Source of the DNA: Gnetum montanum
Taxonomy: Eukaryota; Streptophyta; Gnetopsida; Gnetales; Gnetaceae
DNA: 53,139 bases
Assembly: GCA_015680685.1 (NCBI GenBank)
Contig: MNCI01000651.1
Span: forward strand, 1,317,507 to 1,370,645
Direction of reading: 5' to 3'
Part shown: in pieces, positions 10,880-23,221 of the stretch
Layout of the letters: each line of letters begins with the position of its first letter
Numbering within the stretch: the stretch's first letter is position 1
Position numbers and translations under genes: made by a program
Notes under the pieces: model-generated
Database searches by the model: none
What the model saw: the letters and a program-made list of their open reading frames with translations, nothing else
Told to the model about the DNA's origin: nothing

Positions 10880-12230
10880 GCTCTACCAGGTCAGCTTTTA
10901 AAAAGTCAATGAATCTGTAGAGCTAAGGTAATCGGTCTTGGAAAGAGACTTTAAAGAGACCTTGCAATGTCAACTTCTAAGAAGAGCAAGTTCTTAGAAC
11001 CAAACATAGGTTCTATGAAAAGGATCTACAAGGAAGTTTAAAATTAGTTCTGCCAAGTCAACTTCATTCAAAGGGGAATATTCATAGGATTCAAAATGGT
11101 TCTGCTAAAAGTACACTTTTCAACTCTACCACATAAGCAATTATCCCTAATTCATAAAGCCAAAAAGAGGCTCTACAAAATGGTTGTATGCACCACATCA
11201 TCATTAGACCACATCATCTTGTACAGGAAGCTCATAGAACCAAAATTGGATCTATAGAATGGTTCCACCTAATTTAGCTTCACAAGATTAGAAATATCAA
11301 AACTAGCTTTGATGTCGATTCTACGTGGTACACAAGCTATTATTGGAGAGGGTTTGTAGAACCAAAAAAATAGTTCTACAAGAAAAGCAGAAATGGTTCT
11401 ACGTGTCATGTCATCACTCAAGGAGAAAGCTTAAAGCTAAGCTCTTTGTAGAATCAAAATATGGTTCTATGAATAAGCATGGAAAATGGTTCTATCACAT
11501 CAGCTCTCTTAAGAAGGAAAGAGTTGTAGAAGTGAAAAATGGTTCTACAAGGAGCTTGCTTTTTGGTTCTGCTAGATCAGCATAAGTTCATAGGACCAAA
11601 ATTAAGCTCTACAAAATGCTTCTACAAGCCACATCAATAAAGCATATTGAAATAAGCTCATCTAAAGGATCAAACTTTAGCTCTACATGAAACTCCACTT
11701 TTACCTTTGTCAAGTCAGCATTCAGAGTGATGCCAAGAGAAAAACTAAAGTACGTGATTTTTAGGACTACAAATAAGCTTCATAAATAGCTTCAATATTA
11801 GTTCTACCATGTCAGCTTATACGTAGAGCCAATTTGTGAAGGAAAAATCCAGCTTTACAAAAGGTATTGGAATTGGCTCTACCACATCAACATTCATCAT
11901 GTTAGCTTCTTAATAGAACGAATTCATAGAGTTGAAATCTAGCTCTACAACAAGTTCACATTTTAGTTTTACCATGTCAGCTTCTAAAATGAACATCACT
12001 CAAAGAGCTTAAATTTGGTGCCACAAACCAATTCTGCCACATTAGTTGTAGAACATGTTTGTAAAGCTAGAAGTTAGTCCTGTAAAAAAAAAAAGCTTAT
12101 AATGAGCTCTACCATGTCAACATTTACATAGAATGAGTTTGTAGAACCTAAAAGTAGCTCTACGAAATGGTTCTCTGAGCCACATCAGGTTAGCAAATTT
12201 GCCTCAACATGTCAACTCTTCAATAGAACG
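10880..12230. repeat. Degenerate satellite of ~75-95-bp units
   Basis: The composite motif '…AGCTCTACAAAATGGTTCTACCATGTCAGCTTC…TAGAACCAAA' recurs in decayed form. The 'TCAGCTT/TCAACTT' word falls at 10891, 10970, 11058, 11411, 11500, 11577, 11715, 11812, 11887, 11977, 12116, 12185 and 12212. Most neighbours are 70-97 bp apart; two steps are near 138. Traces continue to about 12700. The small ORF at 11325-11585 is made of these repeats and is not a gene. Confidence 0.6.
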
Positions 12231-12899
12231 AATTCATAAAACCTATAGGTGATTCTACAAAATGACTCTATAAAGAATGGCTAAGAGTTCCAATAAGTCA
12301 TGTCGGATTAAATAGAGTTACATAAGCTCCACACAAAAAAATTTATGAGCTCAAATTATGTACATGTGCATTATATTTTTTAGTCTAGCCTAGCAAGTAC
12401 AACAGAGGAATATGATGTAGCATGTACAGATGAAACTCAGTTCTACAAAGAGGGGTAAAAATTATTCTACATGCCACGTCAAAATTTTCCATGTTGACTT
12501 CCTTCATAGAACAAGTTCATAAGCCAAAAAATGATTCTACCAATAAGCTTTGTAATAGTTCTACAAGCACAATTCAAAGATTAGCTATGGGAATATATTA
12601 CCATGTCAACATAGGCGAAATTAAAATGCTAAGAGAAGCTCATTTGTAAAACTAAAGAATAATTCAACAATTTAGCCTCTTTTCACAAGCCATGTTAGCT
12701 TTGTATTTTTAACCAATAGCTTGAAGATAGATCCATGAATTAATGAAAATGACACTACGAAGTTAGCATCTAAACCCATAAGCTTCAAATAACACTAGTA
12801 TAGTAGCTCAATATCATCAAATCTTGTAACACATGTTAAAGAGTAATTTAAATAACCTATCATAAAGCAAGCAAATTCTACTACGAAACTCTAAGCATT

Positions 12900-13620
12900 A
12901 ACAAACAAGTCCAGGACAAATTTCAAGTTATAGAGCCATGGACGAGTAGAGCTAAGAATTGAAATAGAGGTATCATTAAATGTAGAAAAGCATTGACCAA
13001 GTTCTCTCATGATTCATTGGAAAGTTAGCTAAAATGTTTCACAAAGAGAGTGAAGAGGCATATCAAAAATTACAAGAGAAGAGCATAGAAATTATTTTAT
13101 TTCATGAGAACTGAAGGAGAACTACCACCTCAATATAAACAACACTTAATTTTTTAGAATATGATGATAATGATGATTACCAAAATTATAAATGAAACTT
13201 CCAAAAAGTTTGAATTGAGACGAGTTTGTTCTATTGTAGGGACTTCATTAACAGAAATAACTAATTCTAAAACTAAGTATGGATGAAATAAGAGCTAAAG
13301 AAGTTATTAAGAAGCCTAATAGTGTTGAACTAGAGTTAATAAATCAAGCTATTTACTTCTCATTAGTCATAAGAAGTTAGCTTAGTAGTTATTAGTGGAA
13401 GGGCTCCATGTTCAAAGAATGAAGAAAATTTCCCAAAAACCCCAACAGTTGTCTAATAGCCTGTAGTTATATGAAAAGAACGTGAGGCATATGGAGTCTT
13501 AAATTTTATAACTGATGCAACTACTAGAGGCTACTATCTAAAGCCCAGAGTAGATTTGTTAAAGCTATTAGAAAGGGGAAGAAATTTCTAGAAGAATTAG
13601 AAGAAAGCTTGTAAAGGTTG
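12900..13620 (+). other. Possible decayed coding remnant, unassigned
   Basis: Short protein-like runs occur between stops, for example FHKESEEAYQKLQEKS near 13040 and RTEGELPPQYKQHLI near 13110. They look like a decayed helical gag-like protein, but no domain can be named and the frame shifts repeatedly. Confidence 0.2.
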
Positions 13621-15702
13621 TTTTATGTAATGGCATGATAAATAGGTTCTATTTATCTCTTATAGCTTTCATCTCTTAACTAGTATTTCTAGTTGAATAC
13701 TTTTCCTATTTTTTCTAGTTTAAGTATTTCATAGTTACACATGAATGGATTGCTAGTTTTGGAACAGGTTATTTTCTCTATGAGTGAAGGTTTAGCTTAT
13801 TTCTGCTATTCTAGTTGGATGGGATAGCTTTAATAAGTGTGAGTCTTTAATCATTTTAACATAAAAATATTGTCATATTTATATAATTCTAAGCTTTATG
13901 AATAATTTTTTTCCTTGGTTTCTTACTCTATTTAACAAAACTTTTGCGATCTAGCTTTGGGAAGTCAGCTAGTAGATAGCTTAGAATTTAAGATTAACAT
14001 TTTCTATAAAAGTGCCCATTTGTTATGTGTGTAAATTTTAAAGCTAGACTTATAGGAGATCTATTCATTTTCTTTATTTATGTTAAGAGACAGCTAGAAG
14101 GAATAGTCATTAACTACATATAAGACAATAATTCAATAGATAGATCTTTCCATTTTGTAGATAACCTTATATTATTATCCCCACTTAGTCATATTTAGCT
14201 CATTTATAGTAATAGAAGCTATTTGGAGGCATCCATGATTTGGTGATACCAGAGACTAGCAACCATCTAAAATGAGTAAATACAATAGAAGTTTCCCTTT
14301 GTAGCAACAAGAACCAAATTTGATTTTAAAAGAAGAAGTCTCTAACCATAGTCTCTTTAGCAATCAACCAATTTGATAGGAAAAACTCATAAAGTATGTT
14401 GGTTTCATGAAGCATGTGTATCTCTTTACTTTTCATGCCTTGATTCATAATTGTGTACGTTAATATTTTTGGTTATACAAATAAATGCAAAATCTTCTTC
14501 AAATTTAATTAATTATTTTCAACATGATTTCGATGTGTATATTTGAATCATTGTATTCTTTAATATGTTTTCTCTTTATTTCAAATAAGAAATATTTCTT
14601 TGATAATTTCCAAATAATTAATTAACTTATAGTGATCTTGATAATAAAGCCTTAAAAGAAGAACAAGTAGGGTTTGGATCAACTTGGTGAAATGGGAAAG
14701 AAACAATGATAAAATGACTAACCTAAGAATTGTAAAGTGATGTATTGGCATGAGATTGATGATGGGTTAAAGGGAATGTGAGGGTAGTACTCTATTTCAT
14801 AGGTTCCAACTTCTACCAACCTAGAGATGCAACATAAAGCATAATTTATCATTAATCTATTATATCATTTAAACATCTGCTAACTTTTGTTTCTTATCTA
14901 ATGCTAAGCTTTTTATGTAGTCTTAACTAATCTCACCCAGCAACTGATAACTATTGTAGCCTTATAAATACACAACATGAGATTACACATTCATCATGCA
15001 TAGGCAATCAGTACTCCACAAATTCAACATACATAGACAATGGATTATCTCATTCAATGTAAATGGGTACTTCTTATATCTATATATTTATCATGCATAG
15101 GTAATAGATGATTACCACATAACTTCCTTAAGTCCATGGATTCATTATGCTAGACATCATGCTAGTTATCTTACCATTCAAAACCATGATGCTTTTGGTT
15201 AACTAATGATATTGTTCCTTTATCCATATATCTTCTAAGAGGAAGATTCTTGAAGGAAGAGGAGGACATCACACCTAAGTATTTTCAAAGCTTATAATCG
15301 AATGAGTATCATAAAACTAAGCTTTTATTAATCTTGTTAATACATGTTAACCTTTATTTTCCTTTGGTTTCTTTGACTTATTAGTTTTCTTGAATCACAA
15401 GTTGTGATTTTGATTTCTTAGTTTGATATGTCTTTCACATTGCTTAGATTCCCAATCTTAACTTTGATAGTATGTATCAACATTAGAATAGATCTCTAAT
15501 TATGTTAATTTTTTTAATATTATCAAGTGTTATGTGCTTCCTAGGTATATTGTTATTTTATTAGTTTCTTAAGTTTTATTCTTGTTTTCTAGCATGTGCA
15601 TATTTCATCTTTTCTTATCAATATGGTCTTATTTTATTTCCAAAAGCTTATTTTATCATGAGATCTCTAATTTGATGCTATGCACTAATATCTTTGATTT
15701 CA
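13621..15702. other. AT-rich DNA, no gene seen
   Basis: T-rich then A/T-mixed sequence with stops in every frame. No repeats, LTR boundaries or RNA genes were recognised by eye. Confidence 0.4.
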
Positions 15703-16547
15703 TGTCAAGAAAATCTTGGATCAAATGCTTGGTGTGCTAGTCATTCATTTCAAATCTTAAGCAAATTACATTGCTCGAGCATTAGTTTCGTTATCTTGGA
15801 TGCTAATTTGCATTTATGCCAATTTGTAATTAACTCATAAAGTTGTATTGTTTGATCATGAATCAGTGGGACCATCCTTAGGAAACAAAAGGGAAGTATC
15901 ATTTGAGTTACAAAGAGATATAAGAAGTGAAGAAGCGTATGATGTATAACAAAGATTGTGAGATAAGCAAGAATGTAAGTAATTAATATCCAATGAAGAA
16001 GAAGAGGAAGAGGAAAAAGATTAAGTCAACAAATTATCAAACATTGTAAGGAAAGAAAAAAAACGTTATGATGATCAATCATTATAATCCATAACAAACT
16101 TCGGATCTAAATAGTCAAAGATATTGTCAAACATCATTTGCCATAGAAGTGAAAGTGCAAAGTAAATAAGACTCTAAAAAGAATCAAAATCCAAGTTCCT
16201 AAAGAGAAAAAGAAGATTCAAGTTGAGCCAAGCATCATTTTGATCTAGTTTCTTAAATAAGCAGAAAAGATCAATTGGGAGGCTTCATTGAAGAAGATGA
16301 TACAAGGAAGTGTAACTAAGTTATACACAAAGTTTATACATTAACCAATTGGTTGGGAATGACAACGGTCTCCATCAGAAGCCCAATAATCAAGTTGTAA
16401 TTTGTAATTTATGAAATTCATAAAGATTCTTAAATAATAAGAATTATTAAGAAAAGATTAAGCTGAGTAGTTATCAAATTAACATCCTAACAACAATATC
16501 CTTGTGCAGATTAGAGTTTTCTAATGATGTATAATGAAAATCTAACA
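15703..16547 (+). mobile_element. 5' LTR of an old LTR element (host of the nested insertion)
   Basis: The segment matches 18880-19210 plus 26107-26612 end to end once the younger element is removed. Shared blocks include 'ATCTTGGATGCT', 'CCAATTTGTAATTAA', 'TAATATCCAATGAAGA', 'AAATAGTCAAAG', and the shared end '…TCTAATGATGTA…CTAACA'. Lengths agree (845 versus about 832 bp). The start at TG (15703) is inferred from weak alignment and the end at CTAACA (16547) from loss of similarity. The LTRs differ heavily, so this insertion is old. Confidence 0.6.
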
Positions 16548-16570
16548 CAATGTCAAAGCATGATTATGGT
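16548..16570 (+). promoter_or_regulatory. Possible primer-binding site (tRNA-iMet-like)
   Basis: Directly after the LTR end, 'TGTCAAAGC' resembles the TATCAGAGC core of the initiator-Met primer site with two differences. This is weak support that 15703-16547 is a 5' LTR. Confidence 0.3.
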
Positions 16571-18879
16571 TAAGAAAGTAATCAAGGATTTCATGAAAAT
16601 GATGATTAAGATTCAGTTAAGGAAAACTACCAATCAACAAAATGTTTTACACCAATGAAAAGTATTAAAGTAATAAATATAGAATCATGGAATAGGCAAA
16701 TCAAGGATGAAAAGAAAATTTTAAAAGTTTTCTAGAGGAAAGTGATATACTACAAGAAATGAAAAAGGTTTGCGGGAAACTTTTAAGATCTAGAAATGAA
16801 AAGTGATATACTACAATTGATAAAGCAATTCTATACCTTATGGACATGTATCAATCAACCAATAAATCCTTTCATGGAAAATCATCTGGGATATATCATG
16901 TACATGTTGCAAAGAATGGAGGATAAATTAGATCATCTTCAAATTAACTACCAAATATAAAAGAAAAAAGAAAGAAGCATCAGAATAACTTTGTCAAGAC
17001 TAAAAATCAATATTATGAATAAAATATAAAACTTTGTAAGTAGTCACAAAGATTCATGAATAAGTTATGGAATTCATCTTTGAAGTTCAACCCAAAGTAT
17101 CCTCAAAAGAAGCCCTAATCTTTCAATCCATCTTATTAAAATCCAAGATAGTTTAAAAGAGTCAAGTGGAATAAATTCCACCTTGTATTATTATTAGAAT
17201 CATTTTCAAGAGAAAAAAAGAATAAAAAATAAATCTCTCATGTTTACGAAACATTAAAGTGTACAATGAATAAATTTCGGAGGATAAAATTTAATTAAGA
17301 AAAACATAAAATTATACTTGTATAAATTGAATTTCCAAAGTGCAAAGAACATATCAACTAGGGCAAACCCTTATCAAGTGGAGAGTGTACAAGAGTGTGA
17401 ATTTACCATCAAAATTGTACGTTGTTGAGCTCAAATCTACAAGCACAAACATGAATCCTAAAAAGAAGGATAATTTTGAGGTGATTCTTAATAGAAAGGA
17501 GACATTTGTAACCCAACAACTTAGAAAAGCAAGGAAGAATTCAAAATAGATAAGACCATCATCTTCATCAAGAATTATCTATAATTAATGGTTAAGCTAA
17601 AAATTTAATAGCAATTTGAATAAATTGAAATAGAAGTATATGCAGTTACAACTTTACCACTTAAAGACCTAATTTCAAATGGTGACTTGCTAAAGGCTCT
17701 CAAGTCGTACAAAGATGGGTTATTTGAGCTCTTCAACAAAGGTAAGTCCATGCATGTTCCTACCAATGAAGAAATTATATGATTTGTATTAGAAGACAAA
17801 ACTGTGTATTTTTCCTTTGTCAATACATGCAATGTAGTTAGAGACATGAGTGTTTCAAGGATACCACTTTTGTAAACATCAATACTCTAAATGAACCCAT
17901 GAAGTCTATTGTAAGGGTTTACAATAACTGGATTGACTATTTCAATTTAGTGGAGTCTTCTAAAGTATCTATTCTATAGTACAATTGGACATGAATTTTT
18001 ATTCATTATTTTTACAAAGCCCTAGTCAATATTAAGAAAGGTGCCTTGTCTAGGTTGTCATTTTGGTATTTTTTGTTCACATATGAAAAAGGTTGTCTAT
18101 CACTAGAGTAGCCTCAACTCTACCAATCAACCTAATGATTTCTATTCTTTTGTCTAAGACTGAAGTAAGAAACTTGAACAATTTAGAAATCGTGAAGTCT
18201 AGATCAAGTCCTATTATTTCTACAAAAGCAGTTGTCTCAGTCCCTCAGACTAAATAAACTTCGTGAAGAAGAAATTAGAAGAGAATTGTTACATCTACTT
18301 TCACTGCAAATACAACGAGGAAACTTTAGAAGATTGAATGGAGCAGTATGACAATGTCCAAGGGCTAGACTAAGAACCCATCTTTAGAACTTAAGGCAGA
18401 ACATGAAAGGAAGAGGAAGTTGCAAGATATGTTATTCATTAACCCAACTCCTATCTATGTTAATGACATGAATGAAGAAGATTATGTTGGTCTAGAGATA
18501 TCTCATAAATATGTTGTTAAGGAGAGCAGGGATTTATTGTAGGCCATAGAGAAGACACATGATATGCATGCCTATTTGAAGATGCTATGATTGAATATTC
18601 AGAAAATGTTAGCTCAGAATTACTCATCTCCAATCAAAATCCCATAAGTTCATGAATGTCAGATCAATAAAGAAGTATAGAAAAACATCTTCAAGTTAGT
18701 TACCATAGTAATAGAAGACCTTAATTTAGACTTATTCTTTAAGTTCATTTCTCATATTTGTCTACAAATTCATTAGTGAAGGGAAGTTTATTTACATGTG
18801 TATATATTATTTCATGACTAGCCATCATGAGGTGAATATGCACTATTGAACAATTACACTAATCAAATTCTAACTAAAA
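16571..18879 (+). mobile_element. Internal region of the old LTR element, no recognisable pol
   Basis: About 2.3 kb lies between the two old LTRs. Short coding-like stretches appear: an ORF at 17340-17549 (QRTYQLGQTLIKWRVY…); a run at about 17630-17870 (LPLKDLISNGDLLKALKSYK, then FNKGKSMHVPTNEEII); and one at about 18410-18540 (NPTPIYVNDMNEEDYVGLEI). None matches gag, protease, RT, RNase H or integrase as far as I can see. The size and lack of pol suggest a non-autonomous (LARD/TRIM-like) element, or one whose coding region was replaced by other DNA. Strand is taken from the LTR/primer-site order. Confidence 0.45.
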
Positions 18880-19210
18880 TGCCAAATGAATTTATGAAAC
18901 TAATGCTTGCAAAGAAGTATTAAACCTTAAGCAAGTTACAATGCTCAATCATCAGTTTTGTCATCTTGGATGCTGATTTCTGAGTGTCTATCCCAATTTG
19001 TAATTAAAGTCATAAAGTTATAACCTTTGAGCATGAACAATCATGACCATCCTTACAAAATAAAAGGGAGGCATCATTTGAGTTATGAAAAGATATAAGT
19101 GAAGAATAACATGTATGATATATAACATAGAATTTAAAGTAAGCAAGAATATAAGTAATTGATATCCAATGAAGAGGAACAGGAAGAAGAAGGCTAAGTC
19201 AATAAATTGT
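18880..19210 (+). mobile_element. 3' LTR of the old element, left part
   Basis: Homologous to the first part of 15703-16547 ('CTTAAGCAAGTTACAATGCTC', 'CATCTTGGATGCTGATTTC', 'GATATCCAATGAAGA'). It stops at ATTGT, where the younger element enters, and resumes at 26107. Confidence 0.65.
19206..19210. repeat. 5-bp target site duplication ATTGT (left)
   Basis: ATTGT immediately before the TG of the 5' LTR; the same five bases follow the CA of the 3' LTR at 26107-26111. Joining the flanks with one copy restores the old LTR reading seen at 16035-16050. Confidence 0.9.
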
Positions 19211-19221
19211 TGATGAGATGT

Positions 19222-19295
19222 GATATCACATGCACCGCGATATCGCGGTCATCACAATATCGCGTCGTCCCCTGCGATATCACGTACACGATATT
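19222..19295. promoter_or_regulatory. GATATC palindrome array, 5' LTR
   Basis: Cores (GATATC, AATATC or GATATT) start at 19222, 19239, 19256, 19276 and 19290, most in a CpG-containing context such as CGCGATATCGCG. One core fewer than in the 3' LTR. The place, just upstream of the TATA-like box, is that of U3 enhancers. Confidence 0.6.
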
Positions 19296-19313
19296 GCGGT
19301 CCGTCACCAAAAC

Positions 19314-19321
19314 TATACATA
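19314..19321 (+). promoter_or_regulatory. LTR TATA-like box TATACATA
   Basis: The aligned position of the 3' LTR reads TATAAATA (25256-25263); the 5' copy has one change. Followed by a GC-richer 'AAGAGGCGGCACTC' leader. Confidence 0.6.
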
Positions 19322-19585
19322 AGAGGCGGCACTCCCCTCATTTCTCATCCTAGGCTTAAAGTAGAGAAACTCTAGTAGTTTGATCACTCCAGAGATAGAA
19401 TATTTTCCATGTGCCCGCAGTAGGAGTCCCCAAGTGAACGAATCTTTATTCGAGCAGCTTTGTACCTGAACGCAAGTTGTGTACGGAAATAAAGACAAGC
19501 TTTGTGGATAAACCTTGTAGTGCATGGAATAGGATTTATTACTTGTTATTTATTACATGTTATTTATTACCTACATTAGCGCGGC

Positions 19586-19770
19586 ATGAGTATGACTTGA
19601 TTACGAGCATTGACGAATGTATACGGCTAATTAAGGAATCGGCTGCTCATCGCGATTAGTCTCTCTCACCCTTGTCTCCTAGAACGTGGGATGAGTACGA
19701 CTTGATTACGAGCATCTACGGATGTGTACAGCTAGTCAAGGAATCGGCTGCTCATCACATTTAGGTTAAT
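19586..19770. repeat. 105-bp tandem duplication inside the LTR
   Basis: 'ATGAGT(A)(T/C)GACTTGATTACG…GGAATCGGCTGCTCATC' starts at 19586 and again at 19691. The 3' LTR has the same duplication at 25514 and 25619, so it predates insertion. Confidence 0.8.
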
Positions 19771-20175
19771 TAGGTGCCTCGGTACGACCACTTCGAGCAC
19801 GTGCGTTACGTGTGGTGATCCCAGTAACGATTAGCGTTTCGTAGCCATAGTTGCATAGTTCATGGTGTGTACGGTAAGTGGGAATGGATGCTGACGCTAG
19901 TTAATTTAGACTTAGTTCTTAGTTAGAGTTAGTTAGCTCTCTCAACCCTTCACCTTGATAGCATAGGAGAAAAACCATAAAAGACCATAAAAATCATATA
20001 CCTCGGACTTACTTAACCATACACCGTGATAACAACAAGTCTGGGAAGACAACGAATGATTAACCCCAAGTGTTCCATGGGGCGTTTAGGCATTTAGTCT
20101 GTGGAGTTCAACCAGATCGCGCGTGCTACGCTCGTTTCGTATGGTTGAGTGTAGGGGTACCTTACCACTCATCAT

Positions 20176-20193
20176 TGGCACTGTTGTCGGGGA
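20176..20193 (+). promoter_or_regulatory. Primer-binding site, tRNA-Asp type
   Basis: TGGCACTGTTGTCGGGGA lies one base after the 5' LTR. It matches the complement of the plant tRNA-Asp 3' end (TGGCGCCGTTGCCGGGGA) at 15 of 18 positions. All three differences are transitions (G to A or C to T). Confidence 0.82.
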
Positions 20194-20315
20194 CTAAGTG
20201 TTTGTGCGCTAAATAGAACATAAGGGATATCACTCACATCGTTGTGAGCCTTAACGAACCTTCAGGTTAATCAAGATAAAACTTTATATAATGGTGAATT
20301 AGCACACCAATAAAA

Positions 20316-23221
20316 ATGCCTTCTTCTCATAAGAGCAACTCACCACCTAAGGACCACACACGAGACAGTCGGCAACATAAAAAACATAACCAAAATCAGC
20401 CAAGTCCTAAACAATACAAGATCTTTTATACTCATCTCGATGAGTATATTCCCAATTTTACTTTTATTCTCCATAAGGACGAGCAGCTGCGATGGAGAGA
20501 TTTGCAAGGTAACATTGTGTTACCCCCAGATCGGTCAGTCCCTTGGATGCTTTTCCATGCCTTGGCATAGATTGACATGTAAGAATTATTTGCTGAATAC
20601 GTTGGTGAAGATTTTGACATGAGGGATTATTACCCCACAGATGCCCAACGTATGAGAGACTTAAGGTAGGAGAGTCAACATGCACTGTTGAAGAGCAAGG
20701 TCCCGCACGTCCTTAGCGAAATAGGAGATGAGGAACCCCTTATCACGGGTTCTTTAGCAAAAGATTTTCCCCCTCCTAACGATGATGAGGAGGTTGGGTA
20801 TCAGAACCTATGATCAACGATACATATCCCTGGTTCTGATGCCCGTGAACACCAACTATTCACAGAGGGAACAACCACTTATGCTAAGGATGGACACTTA
20901 GATTGTCACCACGATCGAGGCCATAGCAGCCGAAGAGAAGGCAGGAAACATTGTCATGGCGATGGTTCCCCTTCTTCTTCCCCTTCTTCACATCACTCAT
21001 CCTCTCCTTCCACATCTGGGCGTAGCCACCATGAACATAAAGGTGAGGATAAAAGTAAGAAGGATGAAAGACCTCGATGGGAAAGTCGAGAGAGAGGACA
21101 AGGGCAAGGACATAGGGAGAGTAGGGAACGACGTAGACATCACAGGCATCATGAAAGAGACGATCATGACGAGCCCCTACTCGCAACCCGAAGTATGCTT
21201 GACATAACGGAGGTAGTTAGGATTCCCACAAGGCATTTAAAGGATAGCCGGATCAAGCATTTAGACATGAATAACATTCCACGATTTGAAGGGGGATACA
21301 GTGCTGATCCGCAACACCATTTACGGGCATTCCATGATGCCTGTGCCTTGCAGAATATAGAAAATGAGTGGCAAAAACTTAAGTTGTTCCCAAGGACACT
21401 CACCAAAGAAGTAGAGAGCTGGTACTGGTCCTTAGAACTGAAAACCATCAGGAGGTGGAGTACGATGCTAGAACTGTTCAACGAAAAGTATCAAACGTAC
21501 TCCAGAGTGTTTAATTTGCGTAAGCAAATCCAAGGCTAGAAGCAAGGTACACACGAACCCTTGGATGCTGCCATGGCCTACTATTACACATTGTTACATC
21601 GTTGCCCGGGCCATGGGTACGCTCAGCGGGATCAACTTCACCACATTGTGGATGGGCTGAGGCATGAAACTAGAAGAACCCTTGGAACTTACGCCCAAGG
21701 GAGACTCTCACAACTTAGAGCCCATGAAGTACGTAGCTTGTTAGAACAAGTAGCAAAAGAAGAAGGTGAGCTACCAAAAAGGGAAAGTGCGGAAGAGTAT
21801 AACCATGATCCCTCCCTTTGAAAGAAGGGAGTGAAATTTTGTGATGAAGAGGATGAGTCACCACTCAAAGAGTTGGTGAACCGAAAAACCTTGCTGATCC
21901 AAAAGTTGACAACTGAAATAACGGCTAAGGTAGATGACGTATGGAGTTCCTTAGACTCTAAAATTGAAACTATCTTAAAAATTGTAGAAGAGTCTAAGGT
22001 TGAACAAAGTAGTGACAAAGGTAAGAAAAAGTGGAGAGATTTAGGCCCTGCACATAACAAGAGTAAGGGGAAAATCACTAACTCCGATCTGGCTGTGGAC
22101 TTTGACACAGACAATGACGATGGATGTGAGATCTGCCACTATGACCATCCTAAGGGATGTTGCCCCATCATCTCACATCTACAAGAGTCTGGGGTGTATG
22201 TGCTTAATCCAAGACTCAACCAACAGCAAACACCCTGAAGGTTACCTTATCCACAAGGTAACCCAAGGCAGTTCCACCAACCACTAACGTATTATCCAAG
22301 TGGGACTCCACCACAGCCCATCGGACAACATCAGCAGTGGCAATACCCACAGTCATGGGGGATGCCATCGCCGAAACATCAATACCCTTACCGGCAGCCT
22401 GACCCTTATGGATATTATATGCAGCGGCCGATTTCTCCAAGTGACTCTATGAGTCACACAACCCCCAACCGTCACTACCAAGTTCAGGAGTACTTCAGAA
22501 GGACTCGCTCTCCTCTGGGAGATACTCCATACCCACATCATCCTCCTAATCCATCCACACCTCTTCCACCACAAGTAGTTCCCATAACACCTCCTGCTCC
22601 AACAATGCAAGGGGAACTTCCTCCTCAACCGTAGCAAGGTCACACTACGAGAGCTGTAAATATCCAACCTGTTGCTGGTTCTAACAACTATAAAAAGAGA
22701 AGACCTTACTTCAGAACCAAAAGCCCAGACAAACTCTCGCAACAACAAGCGATTGGGCCCATGTACACTCCTCCACCATCTAACACTTCGGAGCACCTTT
22801 CCGTCCAAAATCATAGCGTAACGCATATGGTTATGTTAACACATACCATAACTGACTAGATCACAGTGGGCCACCTTCCCAGGAAACTAACTGACCCTGG
22901 GAGTCCCTTAATCTATTTGTAGATCACTGAAAATGAACCACATAGGGCTCTTCTTGACTCAGGTTCTGGGGTCAACTTAATATCACGAGAGATGTATCAC
23001 GCCTGGAACCTGCCCCAACTTAAGAAGAGTAACATTCAACTAGAGCTGGTAGACCAGTCCATCACCATTCCCTTGGGATTGGTAGAGGACATCATCACCA
23101 CTGTGTGTGGTTGGTCTTACCCCACTGATTTCCTGGTGATTGAAGTTAACAACAACAAAGGGGACTTTCCAATTATAATGGGAAGGGCATGGCTAAGCAC
23201 AGTAGACACATGCCTTAGGAT
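20316..23221 (+). pseudogene. gag-protease frame of the Athila-like element, ten stops
   Basis: From ATG at 20316 a single frame encodes a polyprotein to the N gap without any frameshift. It is broken by stops at 20568, 20580, 20667, 20811, 21537, 21819, 22236, 22632, 22857 and 22920. Parts: a basic/hydrophilic N-terminus; a His/Ser/Arg-rich linker (about residues 190-290); a retrotransposon gag core (about 300-470; RFEGGYSADPQHHLRAFHDA, KLFPRTLTKEVESWYWSLEL); a helical Lys/Glu region; a zinc knuckle CEICHYDHPKGCC (about residue 604); a Pro/Gln/Tyr-rich stretch; and a protease with LLDSGSGVNLI (about residue 881) and IIMGRAWLSTVDT just before the gap. Gag packages RNA and protease matures the particle. 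As it stands it cannot make full-length product. Confidence 0.85.

Larger units (their letters stand above)
19211..20174 (+). repeat. 5' LTR (964 bp) of the Athila-like element
   Basis: Begins TGATGAGATG and ends CCACTCATCA. Parts in order: a GATATC palindrome array (19222-19295), a TATA-like TATACATA (19314-19321), AATAAA (19488-19493), an internal 105-bp tandem duplication, and a U5-like end. It has an extra 'TTATTACATGTTATT' absent from the 3' LTR. Confidence 0.9.

Noticed and set aside
19222-19295. Phosphate-starvation (P1BS, GNATATNC) sites
   Set aside because: The cores are CGATATCG, which lack the G and C required at the outer positions of P1BS.
21689-22114. 141-codon minus-strand ORF within gag
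   Set aside because: Antisense of the Lys/Glu-rich helical gag region; Ser/Leu-rich as expected for such a shadow.
22353-22826. 157-codon minus-strand ORF within gag
   Set aside because: Shadow of the Pro/Gln-rich gag segment on the opposite strand; codons mirror the real frame and no domain is seen.
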